From MWCR01 sp049325475 (GTDB taxonomy: Bacteria > Patescibacteriota > Patescibacteriia > 2-12-FULL-60-25): 64,000 bases of DNA. Under the pieces are notes generated by a model. The model was not told where the DNA came from, ran no database searches, and saw only the letters and a list, made by a program, of their open reading frames with translations. Positions 8,233-16,971 of the stretch are shown here, in pieces (positions within the stretch are counted from its first letter, which is position 1; every line of letters starts with the position of its first letter). Location of the stretch: assembly GCA_049325475.1 (NCBI GenBank), contig JBMOLN010000002.1, forward strand, positions 37,173-101,172, in the 5' to 3' direction. A program made the translations under genes and the position numbers.

Positions 8233-8961
8233 ATGGGACATAAAGTACATCCAAAAGCATACCGCATCGGAACGACCACAACCTGGCCGTCGCGATGGTT
8301 TGCGCGCAAAGAACTTTACCGCAATCAGATCCAGATGGATTATAAGATCCGTGATTTCTTTAAAAAACAATTAAAAGAGGCGGGCTTAAGCGCGGTACTG
8401 ATTGAGCGTTCGCGCGGAACGCTGACCATTAATCTGAAAACGGCGAAGCCGGGTGTTGTAATAGGTCATTCGGGTTCGGGGATCGAAGATCTTAAAAAGA
8501 AATTTTTAAACGCTTTTTACAGAGGCAAGAAAGTGCAGTTGCAGATTAACGTGCAGGAAGTTCCCAAAGCGGGATTGGAAGCGGCCGTTGTTTGCCAGCA
8601 GGTTATTGTTGATCTGGAGAGGCGCATGCCTTTTAGAAGGGTATTAAAACAAACCATTGAAAGAGTAAAAAAGGCGGGAGCATTGGGTGTAAAAATTTCT
8701 GTTTCCGGAAGATTGAATGGCGCAGAAATCGCACGCCGTGAATGGTTGTATTGGGGCAAGATTCCTTTAAGTAATTTGCGCGCCGATATTGATTATCATC
8801 AAGATTTTGCCCGCACCATGATGGGAGCTATAGGCGTAAAAATCTGGATTTACAGAGGCGATGTTTTTGCCAAAGACAGATATCTGCAGTACCAGCCGTC
8901 AACTCCCAGAAATCAGGGAACCCGCGATAAACGAGAAAGAAGACAAACCGCCAGGTCATAA
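8233..8961 (+). CDS. rpsC: 30S ribosomal protein S3
   Basis: S3 (242 aa), at the mRNA entry pore. It begins MGHKVHPKAYRIG; the KH domain carries GVVIGHSGSGIEDL, where the usual GxxG is GHSGSG; the C-terminal domain includes the GRLNGAEIAR segment. The tail is short and basic. Confidence 0.98.
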   Translation: MGHKVHPKAYRIGTTTTWPSRWFARKELYRNQIQMDYKIRDFFKKQLKEAGLSAVLIERSRGTLTINLKTAKPGVVIGHSGSGIEDLKKKFLNAFYRGKKVQLQINVQEVPKAGLEAAVVCQQVIVDLERRMPFRRVLKQTIERVKKAGALGVKISVSGRLNGAEIARREWLYWGKIPLSNLRADIDYHQDFARTMMGAIGVKIWIYRGDVFAKDRYLQYQPSTPRNQGTRDKRERRQTARS

Positions 8962-8975
8962 TATAAACAATTAAT

Positions 8976-9392
8976 ATGTTGATTCCACGAAAAGTAAAAC
9001 ATCGTAAATGGCATAAAGGCCGCGGAAGAAATATCCGTATAGCTTCGGATAAAATTTTTCTTGCTTTCGGCGATTACGGTTTAAAAGCTACGACAGCGAC
9101 TTGGCTGACATCGCGCCAAATTGAAGCTTGCCGCAGAGTATTGACCCGATATACCAGAAGGGGCGGAAGAGTTTGGATCAGAGTGTTCCCGGATAAGCCG
9201 ATTACGAAACGCGGCAATGAGGTGCGCATGGGCGGCGGAAAAGGCGGAGTAGACCATTATGTGGCTCCTATACGCCGGGGAACGGTGTTGTTTGAGATGG
9301 ATGGCATTCCCGAGGATAAAGCCAAGGAAGCGCTGGAAAAGGCCGCATATAAATTGCCCTGCAAAGCGGTTTATATAACCAAGAGTTTTTAA
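8976..9392 (+). CDS. rplP: 50S ribosomal protein L16
   Basis: L16 (138 aa) contacts the A-site tRNA elbow. MLIPRKVKHRKWHKGR at the start and the RMGGGKGGVDHYVAPI loop are diagnostic. Confidence 0.98.
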   Translation: MLIPRKVKHRKWHKGRGRNIRIASDKIFLAFGDYGLKATTATWLTSRQIEACRRVLTRYTRRGGRVWIRVFPDKPITKRGNEVRMGGGKGGVDHYVAPIRRGTVLFEMDGIPEDKAKEALEKAAYKLPCKAVYITKSF

Positions 9393-9396
9393 AAAT

Positions 9397-9588
9397 ATGA
9401 AAGCCAAAGATTTAAAACAGCTGACAAAAACCGAGTTATCAAATCGGGTCAAGGAATTGCGAGGCCGCATCAGGGACTTGAGGTTTAACATTAAGACCAG
9501 ACAGAATGCCAAGGTCCGTGATTTGAGAAAAGCCAAGCAGGATTTAGCCAGAACGCTGACAATCCTGGCTCAATTAAATGAGAAATAA
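9397..9588 (+). CDS. rpmC: 50S ribosomal protein L29
   Basis: L29 (63 aa), a two-helix hairpin protein at the tunnel exit next to L23. It begins MKAKDLKQLTKTEL and has the RFNIKTRQ-type turn. It sits between rplP and rpsQ in the standard order. Confidence 0.95.
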   Translation: MKAKDLKQLTKTELSNRVKELRGRIRDLRFNIKTRQNAKVRDLRKAKQDLARTLTILAQLNEK

Positions 9589-9589
9589 T

Positions 9590-9868
9590 ATGACAGAAGC
9601 CAAGCAAAGAATTACAGCCCACCGCAAACTGCAAGGAACGGTGGTTTCCGCAAAAATGGAAAAAACCATTGTGGTTTCGGTTGAACGCAAAATACAACAT
9701 CCGAAATACGGAAAGACTTACACCATGAGTAAAAAGTATAAAGCGCACGATGAAGACGGCAAGGCATGTGTAGGCGATTTGGTCGAAATCGCCGAAACCA
9801 GGCCTCTTTCAACGGATAAACGCTGGAGATATTTAAGAACTGTCAGACCGGCAGCGGAAATCAAATAA
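9590..9868 (+). CDS. rpsQ: 30S ribosomal protein S17
   Basis: S17 (92 aa), a primary 16S rRNA-binding OB-fold protein. LQGTVVSAKMEKTIVVSVER and the HPKYGKTY segment identify it. An upstream in-frame ATG overlaps rpmC; 9590 is chosen because it has the AATAAT context directly before it. Confidence 0.97.
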   Translation: MTEAKQRITAHRKLQGTVVSAKMEKTIVVSVERKIQHPKYGKTYTMSKKYKAHDEDGKACVGDLVEIAETRPLSTDKRWRYLRTVRPAAEIK

Positions 9869-9869
9869 T

Positions 9870-10241
9870 ATGATTCAACATCGAACGATGCTCAAGGTGG
9901 CGGATAATTCGGGAGCTAAAAAACTTCAGTGCGTACGCGTACTCGGAGGTTATAAAAAAAGAACAGCCGGCGTTGGCGATATCATTACGTGCGTTGTTAA
10001 AGAAGCTATGCCGCATGGCACTGTAAAAAAATCTGACGTTGTGCATGCTGTGATCGTGAGGACTCATAAAGAGACCAGACGTCCTGACGGAACTTATGTC
10101 AGATTTGACGATAATGCGGCTGTTATTGTTGATAAAAAATCCAAAGAACCAAAGGGCACGCGTATTTTTGGTCCGGTTGCACGTGAATTGCGCGGCAGGG
10201 GCTATATGAAGATTGTTTCTTTGGCGCCGGAAGTATTGTAA
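9870..10241 (+). CDS. rplN: 50S ribosomal protein L14
   Basis: L14 (123 aa), which forms intersubunit contacts. The sequence starts MIQHRTMLKVADNSGAK and ends ...KIVSLAPEVL as in most bacteria, with the GTRIFGPVAREL segment present. Confidence 0.98.
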   Translation: MIQHRTMLKVADNSGAKKLQCVRVLGGYKKRTAGVGDIITCVVKEAMPHGTVKKSDVVHAVIVRTHKETRRPDGTYVRFDDNAAVIVDKKSKEPKGTRIFGPVARELRGRGYMKIVSLAPEVL

Positions 10242-10270
10242 ATTATCAATGACCAACTATCAATTAAAGT

Positions 10271-10540
10271 ATGTTTAAAGTAAGAATTAAAAAAGGCGAC
10301 AATGTTGCGGTAATCGCCGGCAAAGACAAGGGCAAGACGGGAAAAGTCATGCAGGTTTTACCGGCCATGGACCGTGTTGTAGTTGAAGGTATTAATAAGT
10401 GTAAAAGACATCTGCGGCCCAGGAATCGCGGTGACAAAGGGCAGGTTGTTGAGTTTTTTATGCCTATACATATTTCCAATGTAATGCTGATCGATGCGGC
10501 CGGAAAGACCATTCGCCATGACGACAGACCAAAAGAATAA
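10271..10540 (+). CDS. rplX: 50S ribosomal protein L24
   Basis: L24 (89 aa), assembly initiator. The KOW motif lies at the N-terminus (KGDNVAVIAGKDKGKTGKV). The protein is shorter than the usual 100-105 aa, ending soon after the conserved HISNV segment. Confidence 0.96.
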   Translation: MFKVRIKKGDNVAVIAGKDKGKTGKVMQVLPAMDRVVVEGINKCKRHLRPRNRGDKGQVVEFFMPIHISNVMLIDAAGKTIRHDDRPKE

Positions 10541-10541
10541 T

Positions 10542-11081
10542 ATGCTTAAAGAACGATATATTAAAGAAATAATTCCGGCGCTAATGAAGCAGCTGCAGGA
10601 AACGAATAAAAATGCCGTGCCAACGGTAAAGTCGGTGAGTATTTCGGTAGGCATGCCGGCACAGCAAAAGGATGCAAAGCTCATCGAAACCGTGGAGCGG
10701 ACTTTGGTTAGAATTTCGGGCCAGAAACCGATTGATACCAAAGCCAAGAAGTCCATATCAGGTTTTAAAGTGCGTCAAGGAATGGTTGTCGGCAAGTGCG
10801 TAACATTAAGAGGCGAAAGGATGTGGATGTTTTTAGAAAAATTGCTGAATGTGACTTTTCCCCGCATCACAGATTTCCGAGGAATTTCCGATAAAGTGGT
10901 TGATAAGCAAGGAAATATTTCCGTAGGTTTTAAAGAATACTTGCCGTTTCCGGAAATTAAACCGGATGAAGTTGAAAAGGTTCATGGATTGCAGGTGACT
11001 GTAACGACCAATGCCAAAACACGCGAAAGAGGACTGGCATTGTTTAAAGAATTAGGATTTCCATTCCAAACTAAAAAATAA
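10542..11081 (+). CDS. rplE: 50S ribosomal protein L5
   Basis: L5 (179 aa), the 5S rRNA-binding central protuberance protein. It begins MLKERYIKEIIPAL, and the IPRITDFRG-type segment appears as FPRITDFRG. The frame is open 16 codons upstream within rplX, but the ATG at 10542 matches the family start and has AATAAT before it. Confidence 0.97.
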   Translation: MLKERYIKEIIPALMKQLQETNKNAVPTVKSVSISVGMPAQQKDAKLIETVERTLVRISGQKPIDTKAKKSISGFKVRQGMVVGKCVTLRGERMWMFLEKLLNVTFPRITDFRGISDKVVDKQGNISVGFKEYLPFPEIKPDEVEKVHGLQVTVTTNAKTRERGLALFKELGFPFQTKK

Positions 11082-11082
11082 T

Positions 11083-11271
11083 ATGGCTACTGAGAATCAA
11101 ATCGCTAAAGCTAAAAAGCGTAAACAAAAGTTTAGCACCCGGGAACAAAACCGATGCTGGAGATGCGGCAGAAAACACGGATATATCAGGGATTTCGGAT
11201 TGTGCCGTATCTGCTTTAGAGAGCTGGCATTAAGCGGCGAATTGCCGGGTATTAAAAAATCAAGCTGGTAA
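11083..11271 (+). CDS. rpsN: 30S ribosomal protein S14, zinc-binding type
   Basis: The short S14 form (62 aa) with two CxxC pairs, CWRCG at residues 23-27 and CRIC about 15 residues later, which bind one zinc ion in this family. It starts one base after rplE. Confidence 0.97.
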   Translation: MATENQIAKAKKRKQKFSTREQNRCWRCGRKHGYIRDFGLCRICFRELALSGELPGIKKSSW

Positions 11272-11279
11272 ACAAATGT

Positions 11280-11672
11280 ATGATAACAGATCCAATCAGT
11301 GATTTCCTAACACGTTTGCGCAATGCGCAAATGGCGGGACATAACCACATTGAAGCACCTTCTTCAAAGATTAAGTTTGCGATTGCAAAAATCTTGGAAG
11401 AAGAAGGTTATGTTTCCGATGTCGCGGTAAAGAAGGAAGGAATCAAATCTTTGCTGCATGTCGGTTTGATGTACGAAGGCCATGATCCCAAGATCAAATC
11501 GGTTAAGCGCATATCAACACCGGGACGCAGGGTATATAAAAAGTCGGGAGAACTGCCCAGGGTTTTGAGTGATTTGGGAATAGCTATTATTTCCACTTCG
11601 GCCGGTTTAATGACAAATAAACAAGCCAGAAAAAGACATCTGGGAGGAGAAATAATTTGTGAAGTATACTAA
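11280..11672 (+). CDS. rpsH: 30S ribosomal protein S8
   Basis: S8 (130 aa), binds the central domain of 16S rRNA. DPISDFLTRLRNA at the start and STSAGLMTNKQARK with the GGEIICEVY ending are conserved. Confidence 0.98.
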   Translation: MITDPISDFLTRLRNAQMAGHNHIEAPSSKIKFAIAKILEEEGYVSDVAVKKEGIKSLLHVGLMYEGHDPKIKSVKRISTPGRRVYKKSGELPRVLSDLGIAIISTSAGLMTNKQARKRHLGGEIICEVY

Positions 11673-11675
11673 AAT

Positions 11676-12221
11676 ATGTCTCGTATTGGAAAAAAAGTGA
11701 TCAAAATTCCCGATGGAGTGGACTGCGCGATGAGCGACGGCAGTTTTTTGGTTAAAGGACCAAAAGGACAGCTGAAGATACAAGTCCCCGCAGGAGTGAA
11801 AGTTGATATTAAAGCTGCAGAAAAAGAGATAGCCATCAGCATTGATAATCCCGCAGACGGCCATGAGAATGCGCTTTGGGGTTTGAGCAGGCAATTGGTT
11901 GCCAACGCGGTTGAGGGTGTGCAAAAGCCTTTTAGCAAGTCACTGGAGTTTAACGGAGTTGGTTTTAGGGTTGAGGTATCAGGAAAGAAAATCAAAATGG
12001 ATGTCGGTTTTTCTCATCCGGTTGAATTTACTTTACCGGAAGACATTGACGGAGCGGTAGAAAAACAAGTATTAACAATTTCCGGCATAGATAAACAAAA
12101 AGTCGGGGAAATCGCAGCGCAGATCAGAAGGGTTAGGCCTCCGGAACCGTACAAAGGCAAAGGAATCAAGTATGCAGACGAGGTTATCCGACGTAAAGCC
12201 GGAAAGGCTGCCGCCAAATAA
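11676..12221 (+). CDS. rplF: 50S ribosomal protein L6
   Basis: L6 (181 aa), near the factor-binding site. It begins MSRIGKKVIKIP and contains the C-terminal RRVRPPEPYKGKGIKY signature. Confidence 0.98.
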   Translation: MSRIGKKVIKIPDGVDCAMSDGSFLVKGPKGQLKIQVPAGVKVDIKAAEKEIAISIDNPADGHENALWGLSRQLVANAVEGVQKPFSKSLEFNGVGFRVEVSGKKIKMDVGFSHPVEFTLPEDIDGAVEKQVLTISGIDKQKVGEIAAQIRRVRPPEPYKGKGIKYADEVIRRKAGKAAAK

Positions 12222-12233
12222 TCGAATAAATAT

Positions 12234-12584
12234 ATGATCAGAAAAGAGCAACAAAAAAAGCGCCGTGTAAACCGGGTGCGGGCAAAAATCAGCGGAACCG
12301 CCGAAAGGCCGCGTCTGGCAGTTTTTAGGTCGTTGAAGCATATATCGGCTCAATTAATCGATGATGCCAACCACAAGACGTTGGTGGCCGCCAATGAATC
12401 CGAGCTGGGAAAGACCGATAAGCGGAAAAAAGCGGAAATTGCGGTTATGCTTGGCAAGCTTATTGCGGATAAAGCCAAGAAAGCAGGAATCGTCAAGGTT
12501 GTTTTTGACAGACGCGATAAGAAATATCATGGGCGTATACAGGCTTTTGCCGATGGAGCCCGCGAAGGCGGACTTGAATTTTAA
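12234..12584 (+). CDS. rplR: 50S ribosomal protein L18
   Basis: L18 (116 aa), a 5S rRNA-binding protein. KRRVNRVRAKISGTAERPRLAVFRS near the start and the FDRRDKKYHGRIQAFADGAREGGLEF ending (residues about 90-116) are typical. Confidence 0.98.
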   Translation: MIRKEQQKKRRVNRVRAKISGTAERPRLAVFRSLKHISAQLIDDANHKTLVAANESELGKTDKRKKAEIAVMLGKLIADKAKKAGIVKVVFDRRDKKYHGRIQAFADGAREGGLEF

Positions 12585-12595
12585 TTTTCAATTCT

Positions 12596-13324
12596 ATGAC
12601 TGATGAAGTAAAAATACCCAATGCGGAACCAATAAATGAGCCAAAAACAGAGGCTACAGGCGCAGCAGGACAAAAAGAAGAGGCTAAGGCCGAGGGAAGC
12701 CAATCGGAAACGCAAAAGAGCAGCAGGCCTTTTGGGCGCCCGTTTAAAGGCGGAAGAGCCGGCAAGGGCGGTCCCGGAAAAGGCAGAGGCCGAGGAGAAA
12801 GACGTTTACCCAAAGCCGATGTTCCAGTTGAGTCGGATTACGAAGAAAAGAATATTGAAGTTGCGCGTGTTACACGTGTTACCAAGGGCGGCAAGAGAAT
12901 GAGATTCAGAGTCTTGGCGGTTATCGGGAATCATAAAGGCCGGGTAGGTTATGGTTTGGCCAAGGGTTTAGACGTTGCCGCAGCAACTCAAAAAGCCACA
13001 GCCAAAGCGAGAAAATCTTTGATTACAGTACCGTTGTTAAACGAGACAATTCCGCATCCCGTTATTATTAAACACGGAGCGGCTCAATTGGTTTTAAAGC
13101 CGGCTCCCAAAGGTACGGGTGTTAAGGCCGGCGGTGCTGTGCGCAGCGTATTGGAATTGGCGGGCATTCCTAACGTGACGGCTAAAATTTTAGGCACAAA
13201 AAATAAAATCAATAATGTAAAAGCCGCCGTAGAGGCTTTGTCCAGACTTAAGAGCGTTCAGGTTGAAGCCGGCAAAGAAGCGGGTGTTAATGAAAAAGAG
13301 GAAGCGGTTAAGACTGATAAATAA
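12596..13324 (+). CDS. rpsE: 30S ribosomal protein S5 with N- and C-terminal extensions
   Basis: The S5 core (residues about 80-228) includes RVTRVTKGGKRMRFRVL and the HGAAQLVLKPAPKGTG region. Residues 1-75 are a Glu/Ala then Gly/Arg/Lys-rich extension (RPFGRPFKGGRAGKGGPG), which is probably disordered. At 242 aa it is much longer than the usual 165-175. rplO follows directly; no rpmD (L30) lies between. Confidence 0.96.
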   Translation: MTDEVKIPNAEPINEPKTEATGAAGQKEEAKAEGSQSETQKSSRPFGRPFKGGRAGKGGPGKGRGRGERRLPKADVPVESDYEEKNIEVARVTRVTKGGKRMRFRVLAVIGNHKGRVGYGLAKGLDVAAATQKATAKARKSLITVPLLNETIPHPVIIKHGAAQLVLKPAPKGTGVKAGGAVRSVLELAGIPNVTAKILGTKNKINNVKAAVEALSRLKSVQVEAGKEAGVNEKEEAVKTDK

Positions 13325-13333
13325 TAAATAAAT

Positions 13334-13804
13334 ATGATTGAATTGCATAATTTAAAACCAGCCCGCGGAGCGCGCAAAAAGACGGACAGGATCGGACGGG
13401 GAAATGCTTCGGGACATGGCACAACCGCCGGGAAAGGCACCAAGGGCCAAAGAGCCAGATCGGGCGGCAGAAATAAGCTCAAGCTCAAAGGCATGAAGCA
13501 AATGTTGCTGTCTTTTCCAAAGTCCAGGGGTTTTAGATCCGGAGTTCCGCAATCTTATACCATTACCTTGGGGCGTTTGAGTGCCGCGTATTCCGCTGCA
13601 ACTATTATTGATTTGAAATCCCTGAAAAAGGCGAAATTGATTCCCAAGAGCGCGCAAAGAGCTAAGGTTGTGATGGGTGGAGATGCACCCAAAACGGCTT
13701 TGAATCTAATTGATATTGCCGTAACTGCTCAAGCAAAAAAGGCTATTGAGAAAGCCGGAGGAACTGTTAAAACCGCAAATATTAAATCCAAAACTTCAAA
13801 ATAG
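13334..13804 (+). CDS. rplO: 50S ribosomal protein L15
   Basis: L15 (156 aa), a late assembly protein. It starts MIELHNLKPARGARKKTDR and has the Gly-rich RNA-binding N-terminus GRGNASGHGTTAGKGTKG. Confidence 0.97.
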   Translation: MIELHNLKPARGARKKTDRIGRGNASGHGTTAGKGTKGQRARSGGRNKLKLKGMKQMLLSFPKSRGFRSGVPQSYTITLGRLSAAYSAATIIDLKSLKKAKLIPKSAQRAKVVMGGDAPKTALNLIDIAVTAQAKKAIEKAGGTVKTANIKSKTSK

Positions 13805-13876
13805 CGGCCGGGGGACGGTGGCCAGGGACCAGTGGACGGTGTAGGATGTATAATGCATAGTGTATAATCGATTTTA

Positions 13877-14009
13877 GACGCTGGACACTAGACTCTAGAC
13901 ACTAGACGCCAGAACTCTGTTCGCGCATCGTATAGCGCGAAACGTCAGACGTTACACGATACACGATGTTGATCGCTAGTCGCCAGATATTAGATACTAA
14001 ATACTAAAG
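13877..14009. repeat. 7-bp array before secY (19 units)
   Basis: Nineteen heptamers in unbroken phase, changing from GACNCTA units through a GAACTCT, GTTCGCG module to ACACGAT and then ACTAAAN units. It ends 5 bases before the secY ATG. The GAACTCT module recurs at 37883, 45457 and, inverted, near 63154. Confidence 0.9.
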
Positions 14010-14014
14010 TTAAT

Positions 14015-15292
14015 ATGTGGGATAAATTATTACGAGCTTGGAAAGTTAAAGAAGTGCGCAATGGTCTGTTGTTTGTTTTAGCCATGATGGTGCTTTTTAG
14101 AATAACCGCTCATATACCATTGCCCGGAGTCGATTTGGTCGCATTGAAACAGTTTTTTGAGTCAAATCAGGTTTTAGGCATGTTGAGTTTGTTTTCCGGC
14201 GGAACAATCAGCAATTTTTCGGTTGTTGCTTTGGGAGTGGCGCCATATATTACGGCAAGTATTATTTTTCAGCTTTTGGTGATGATTGTTCCCAAATTGG
14301 AAGAGATTCAAAAAGAAGGCGAGCAAGGTCAGAAAAAAATAACACAATGGACCCGGTTGTTGACGGTGCCGTTGGCGGTTTTACAATCTTTCGCATTAAT
14401 TTCATTGCTTAGGCAGTCGCAATTGCAGATAGTGGAGAATTTGGATACGATGCATTTGATTACATTGATAGCCACGGTGACGGCCGGAACCGTATTTTTA
14501 ATGTGGATGGGTGAATTGATTTCAGAAAAAAAGGTGGGTAATGGAATTTCGCTTATGATTTTTGCCGGCATCTTGGCCAGCTTGCCATCGTCATTTTCGA
14601 ATTTTTTAGTGACGTACGATTCTTCGCAGTGGTTGTATGTGGCGGCGTATGTTTTAGTGGCTGTAATAACCGTTGTGGGAGTGGTTTACGTCAATGAAGC
14701 AATAAGAAATATTCCGGTGCAATACGCCAGGCAGGTGAGAGGCATGGGAACATTGTCGGGAGGCGTAACAACTCAATTACCGTTAAAATTGATCATGGCC
14801 GGGGTGATTCCAATTATTTTTGCGATTTCATTATTGTTATTTCCGTCATTGGTCGGCCAGTTTTTTGCACAGGCGCAGACAGAGTGGATCGCCAATGCGG
14901 CAAGATGGGTTTTGACAGCCATGCAAAATCAATTGGTTTATGGCGGATTGTATTTCGGTTTGGTTTTTGTATTCGTGTATTTTTACACATCGGTCATTTT
15001 TCATCCGGATCGAATTGCCGAGAATTTACAAAAACAAGGCGGATTTATTCCAGGGATAAGACCCGGCAAACCGACTGCTGAATATTTGCAATTGGTAATC
15101 AACAGATTGAATTTATTCGGCGCGTTGTTTTTAGGCGCAATCGCCGTAATGCCGTTAATGGTGCAAGGAACCGGAGGATCTGCGGCTTTAGCAATCGGAG
15201 GCACTTCATTGCTGATTGTGGTTTCGGTTGTGATTGAGTCGGTTAAGCAGATTGAAGCGCAGGTGACCATGAGGCAGTACGATGCGTATTAG
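14015..15292 (+). CDS. secY: Preprotein translocase channel subunit SecY
   Basis: SecY (425 aa), the ten-helix pore of the Sec machinery. It begins with the amphipathic MWDKLLRAWKVKEVR. PLPGVDL, the plug-region FSGGTISNFSVVALGVAPYI and the cytosolic loop HPDRIAENLQKQGGFIPGIRPG are present. It is followed by a 7-bp array and a terminator, and appears to close the ribosomal protein transcript. Confidence 0.98.
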   Translation: MWDKLLRAWKVKEVRNGLLFVLAMMVLFRITAHIPLPGVDLVALKQFFESNQVLGMLSLFSGGTISNFSVVALGVAPYITASIIFQLLVMIVPKLEEIQKEGEQGQKKITQWTRLLTVPLAVLQSFALISLLRQSQLQIVENLDTMHLITLIATVTAGTVFLMWMGELISEKKVGNGISLMIFAGILASLPSSFSNFLVTYDSSQWLYVAAYVLVAVITVVGVVYVNEAIRNIPVQYARQVRGMGTLSGGVTTQLPLKLIMAGVIPIIFAISLLLFPSLVGQFFAQAQTEWIANAARWVLTAMQNQLVYGGLYFGLVFVFVYFYTSVIFHPDRIAENLQKQGGFIPGIRPGKPTAEYLQLVINRLNLFGALFLGAIAVMPLMVQGTGGSAALAIGGTSLLIVVSVVIESVKQIEAQVTMRQYDAY

Positions 15293-15295
15293 ATA

Positions 15296-15337
15296 GACTC
15301 TAGACTCTAGATGCTAGATGCAAGCTAAAAGCTAAAG
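15296..15337. repeat. 7-bp array after secY
   Basis: Six in-phase heptamers, GACTCTA drifting to GATGCTA and then GCTAAAA/GCTAAAG. Confidence 0.85.
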
Positions 15338-15384
15338 GATTGATGAAACAATTAAAAAATGCAAAAATGAAAAGATGAAAAAAG

Positions 15385-15407
15385 ACCGTCGTTGAGGCGG
15401 TTTTTTT
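15385..15407 (+). terminator. Intrinsic terminator of the secY transcript
   Basis: Stem ACCGTC/GGCGGT (one G-U pair) around GTTGA, followed by seven T. Confidence 0.85.
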
Positions 15408-15447
15408 GGTTGATGAAACTGTGCTATTATTTGAGTCCCGGCAGGAT

Positions 15448-16263
15448 ATGAAAAGTAAAAATGATAAGCCGAAATGGAATTTTGCTTACGCAATGATCTG
15501 CGCTGCTATTTTTGTTGCTGTTTTTTTTGTGTATTTGGTTTTTAAGCGGAATGTTTATCAATTGCCGGCTTTGATTGTTTGGATGGAGGTTGGTTTGGGG
15601 ATTGTGTTGCTTTTTTTAATGCTGATCTCGATGGTAAAGAAAAAGATATCTTTACTGTGGTGGGAGGCTATGATGCTGGTGCTGGTTTTGGCCGGAGTTT
15701 GGATTTTTGCGATCGCTGTATTTCCTTTATGGATTGGGATTAGCACGGCGGCAATTTTGATTTTGCTGGCTTTTTTTTGGCCGCTGACAATATTCAATAA
15801 TCTAATGGCTATCGCCGGTGTCTTGGGTATAAGTATGGTTATCGCTTGGCAGTTTCCATATATCGTAACTTTGTTTTGCGTGCTCGGGGTTTTGTTGTAC
15901 GATTATTATCGATCGAATGAAGCGGGTTTGGCGAGTTTATATTATGATGCCTGGAAAGCCAATATAATACCGGGTTTTTTATTGCCCGGAGAATTCGGCG
16001 GGTGGCTTGTCAGAGTGGAGAAAGTATGGAAACCTGGTGTTGGTCATATAAGCAGTTTTTTGCCTTTTATTGCGATGGCCGTGATGGCTTTGCATATCAT
16101 GGTCTGGGGAGGGTTTTGGTGGTATGCGGTTTATGCGGGTTTAATATTAACGGTCGGCGTTAAGTTTTCATCCATATCCGCAAAAAAGCTGTTTGAGCCA
16201 TGGTTATTTTTAGCGCCCGGATTGGCGGTTTATCTGGTTTTTGGAATGATTAATTATTTATGA
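15448..16263 (+). CDS. Polytopic membrane protein of unknown function
   Basis: 271 residues, almost entirely hydrophobic, with about eight or nine predicted membrane helices and short loops; a charged N-terminus MKSKNDKPKW points to the cytoplasm. No family motif is recognisable. It overlaps the adk start by four bases (ATGA), so the two are likely translationally coupled. An earlier in-frame ATG at 15406 lies in the terminator T-run and is less likely. TGTGCTATTAT at 15420-15430 may be an extended -10. Confidence 0.8.
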   Translation: MKSKNDKPKWNFAYAMICAAIFVAVFFVYLVFKRNVYQLPALIVWMEVGLGIVLLFLMLISMVKKKISLLWWEAMMLVLVLAGVWIFAIAVFPLWIGISTAAILILLAFFWPLTIFNNLMAIAGVLGISMVIAWQFPYIVTLFCVLGVLLYDYYRSNEAGLASLYYDAWKANIIPGFLLPGEFGGWLVRVEKVWKPGVGHISSFLPFIAMAVMALHIMVWGGFWWYAVYAGLILTVGVKFSSISAKKLFEPWLFLAPGLAVYLVFGMINYL

Positions 16264-16919
16264 GGAAAAAGAACTTACAAGCGGTGATATTTGGACCTCA
16301 GGGCTGCGGCAAAGGCACGCAGGGCATTTTATTGTCCGATAGATTTTCCGTACCGATTGTCGGTGCCGGAGATTTATTCAGAGCGGAAATGGCCCAAGAA
16401 TCAAAATTGGGAGAATTGGTTGGAGAATATGTAAAACAAGGTTTGCTTGCCCCGGATGAGCTTGTGAATGCCGTTATGGCCAAACAATTGAAGAAATTAA
16501 ATTTGGAAAAGGGTTTTGTTTTGGACGGATATCCCAGAAATGTAGAGCAAGCCCAGCAGCTGGATAGAATATTAAAAATTAATCTGGCGATACAAATTAA
16601 GATTGATGATAAAGAGGTTTTAAAAAGGCTGGAGGGCAGAATACAGTGCCCCAAATGCAAGACCGTATATCATGAAAAGGATTCGCCGCCAGCCAAAAAG
16701 AACACGTGTTCGCTTTGTCAGGGCGAGTTGATCAAGAGGGCTGATGATACAAAGGATGTAATTTTACAAAGGCTCAAAGCGTATCATTTGTTAACGGCTC
16801 CTTTGGCCGGATATTACCGCGAGAAGGGCAATTTGCTGGTAATTCATGGCGGGCAAGCAATTCCCTATGTATTTGAGGATATTATCAAGAAAATTGCCAA
16901 ATTGGGCTTTATTAATTAG
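16260..16919 (+). CDS. adk: Adenylate kinase, zinc-binding LID type
   Basis: Catalyses AMP + ATP to 2 ADP. The P-loop GPQGCGKGT is at residues about 12-20 and DGYPRN marks the AMP-binding region. The LID carries CPKCKTVYH and CSLC, a four-cysteine zinc site. The secY-adk-map order is the conserved one, with one membrane protein inserted. Length (219 aa) is normal. Confidence 0.96.
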   Translation: MRKKNLQAVIFGPQGCGKGTQGILLSDRFSVPIVGAGDLFRAEMAQESKLGELVGEYVKQGLLAPDELVNAVMAKQLKKLNLEKGFVLDGYPRNVEQAQQLDRILKINLAIQIKIDDKEVLKRLEGRIQCPKCKTVYHEKDSPPAKKNTCSLCQGELIKRADDTKDVILQRLKAYHLLTAPLAGYYREKGNLLVIHGGQAIPYVFEDIIKKIAKLGFIN

Positions 16920-16920
16920 A

Positions 16921-16969
16921 GTACTAAGTACTAAGTACTAAGTGCTAAGTGCCAGGTACAAAGTTGTAA
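16921..16969. repeat. 7-bp array filling the adk-map gap
   Basis: Seven heptamers: GTACTAA three times, then GTGCTAA and diverged units. The unit phase continues into the map start codon (GT-ATG). Confidence 0.9.
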
Positions 16970-16971
16970 GT

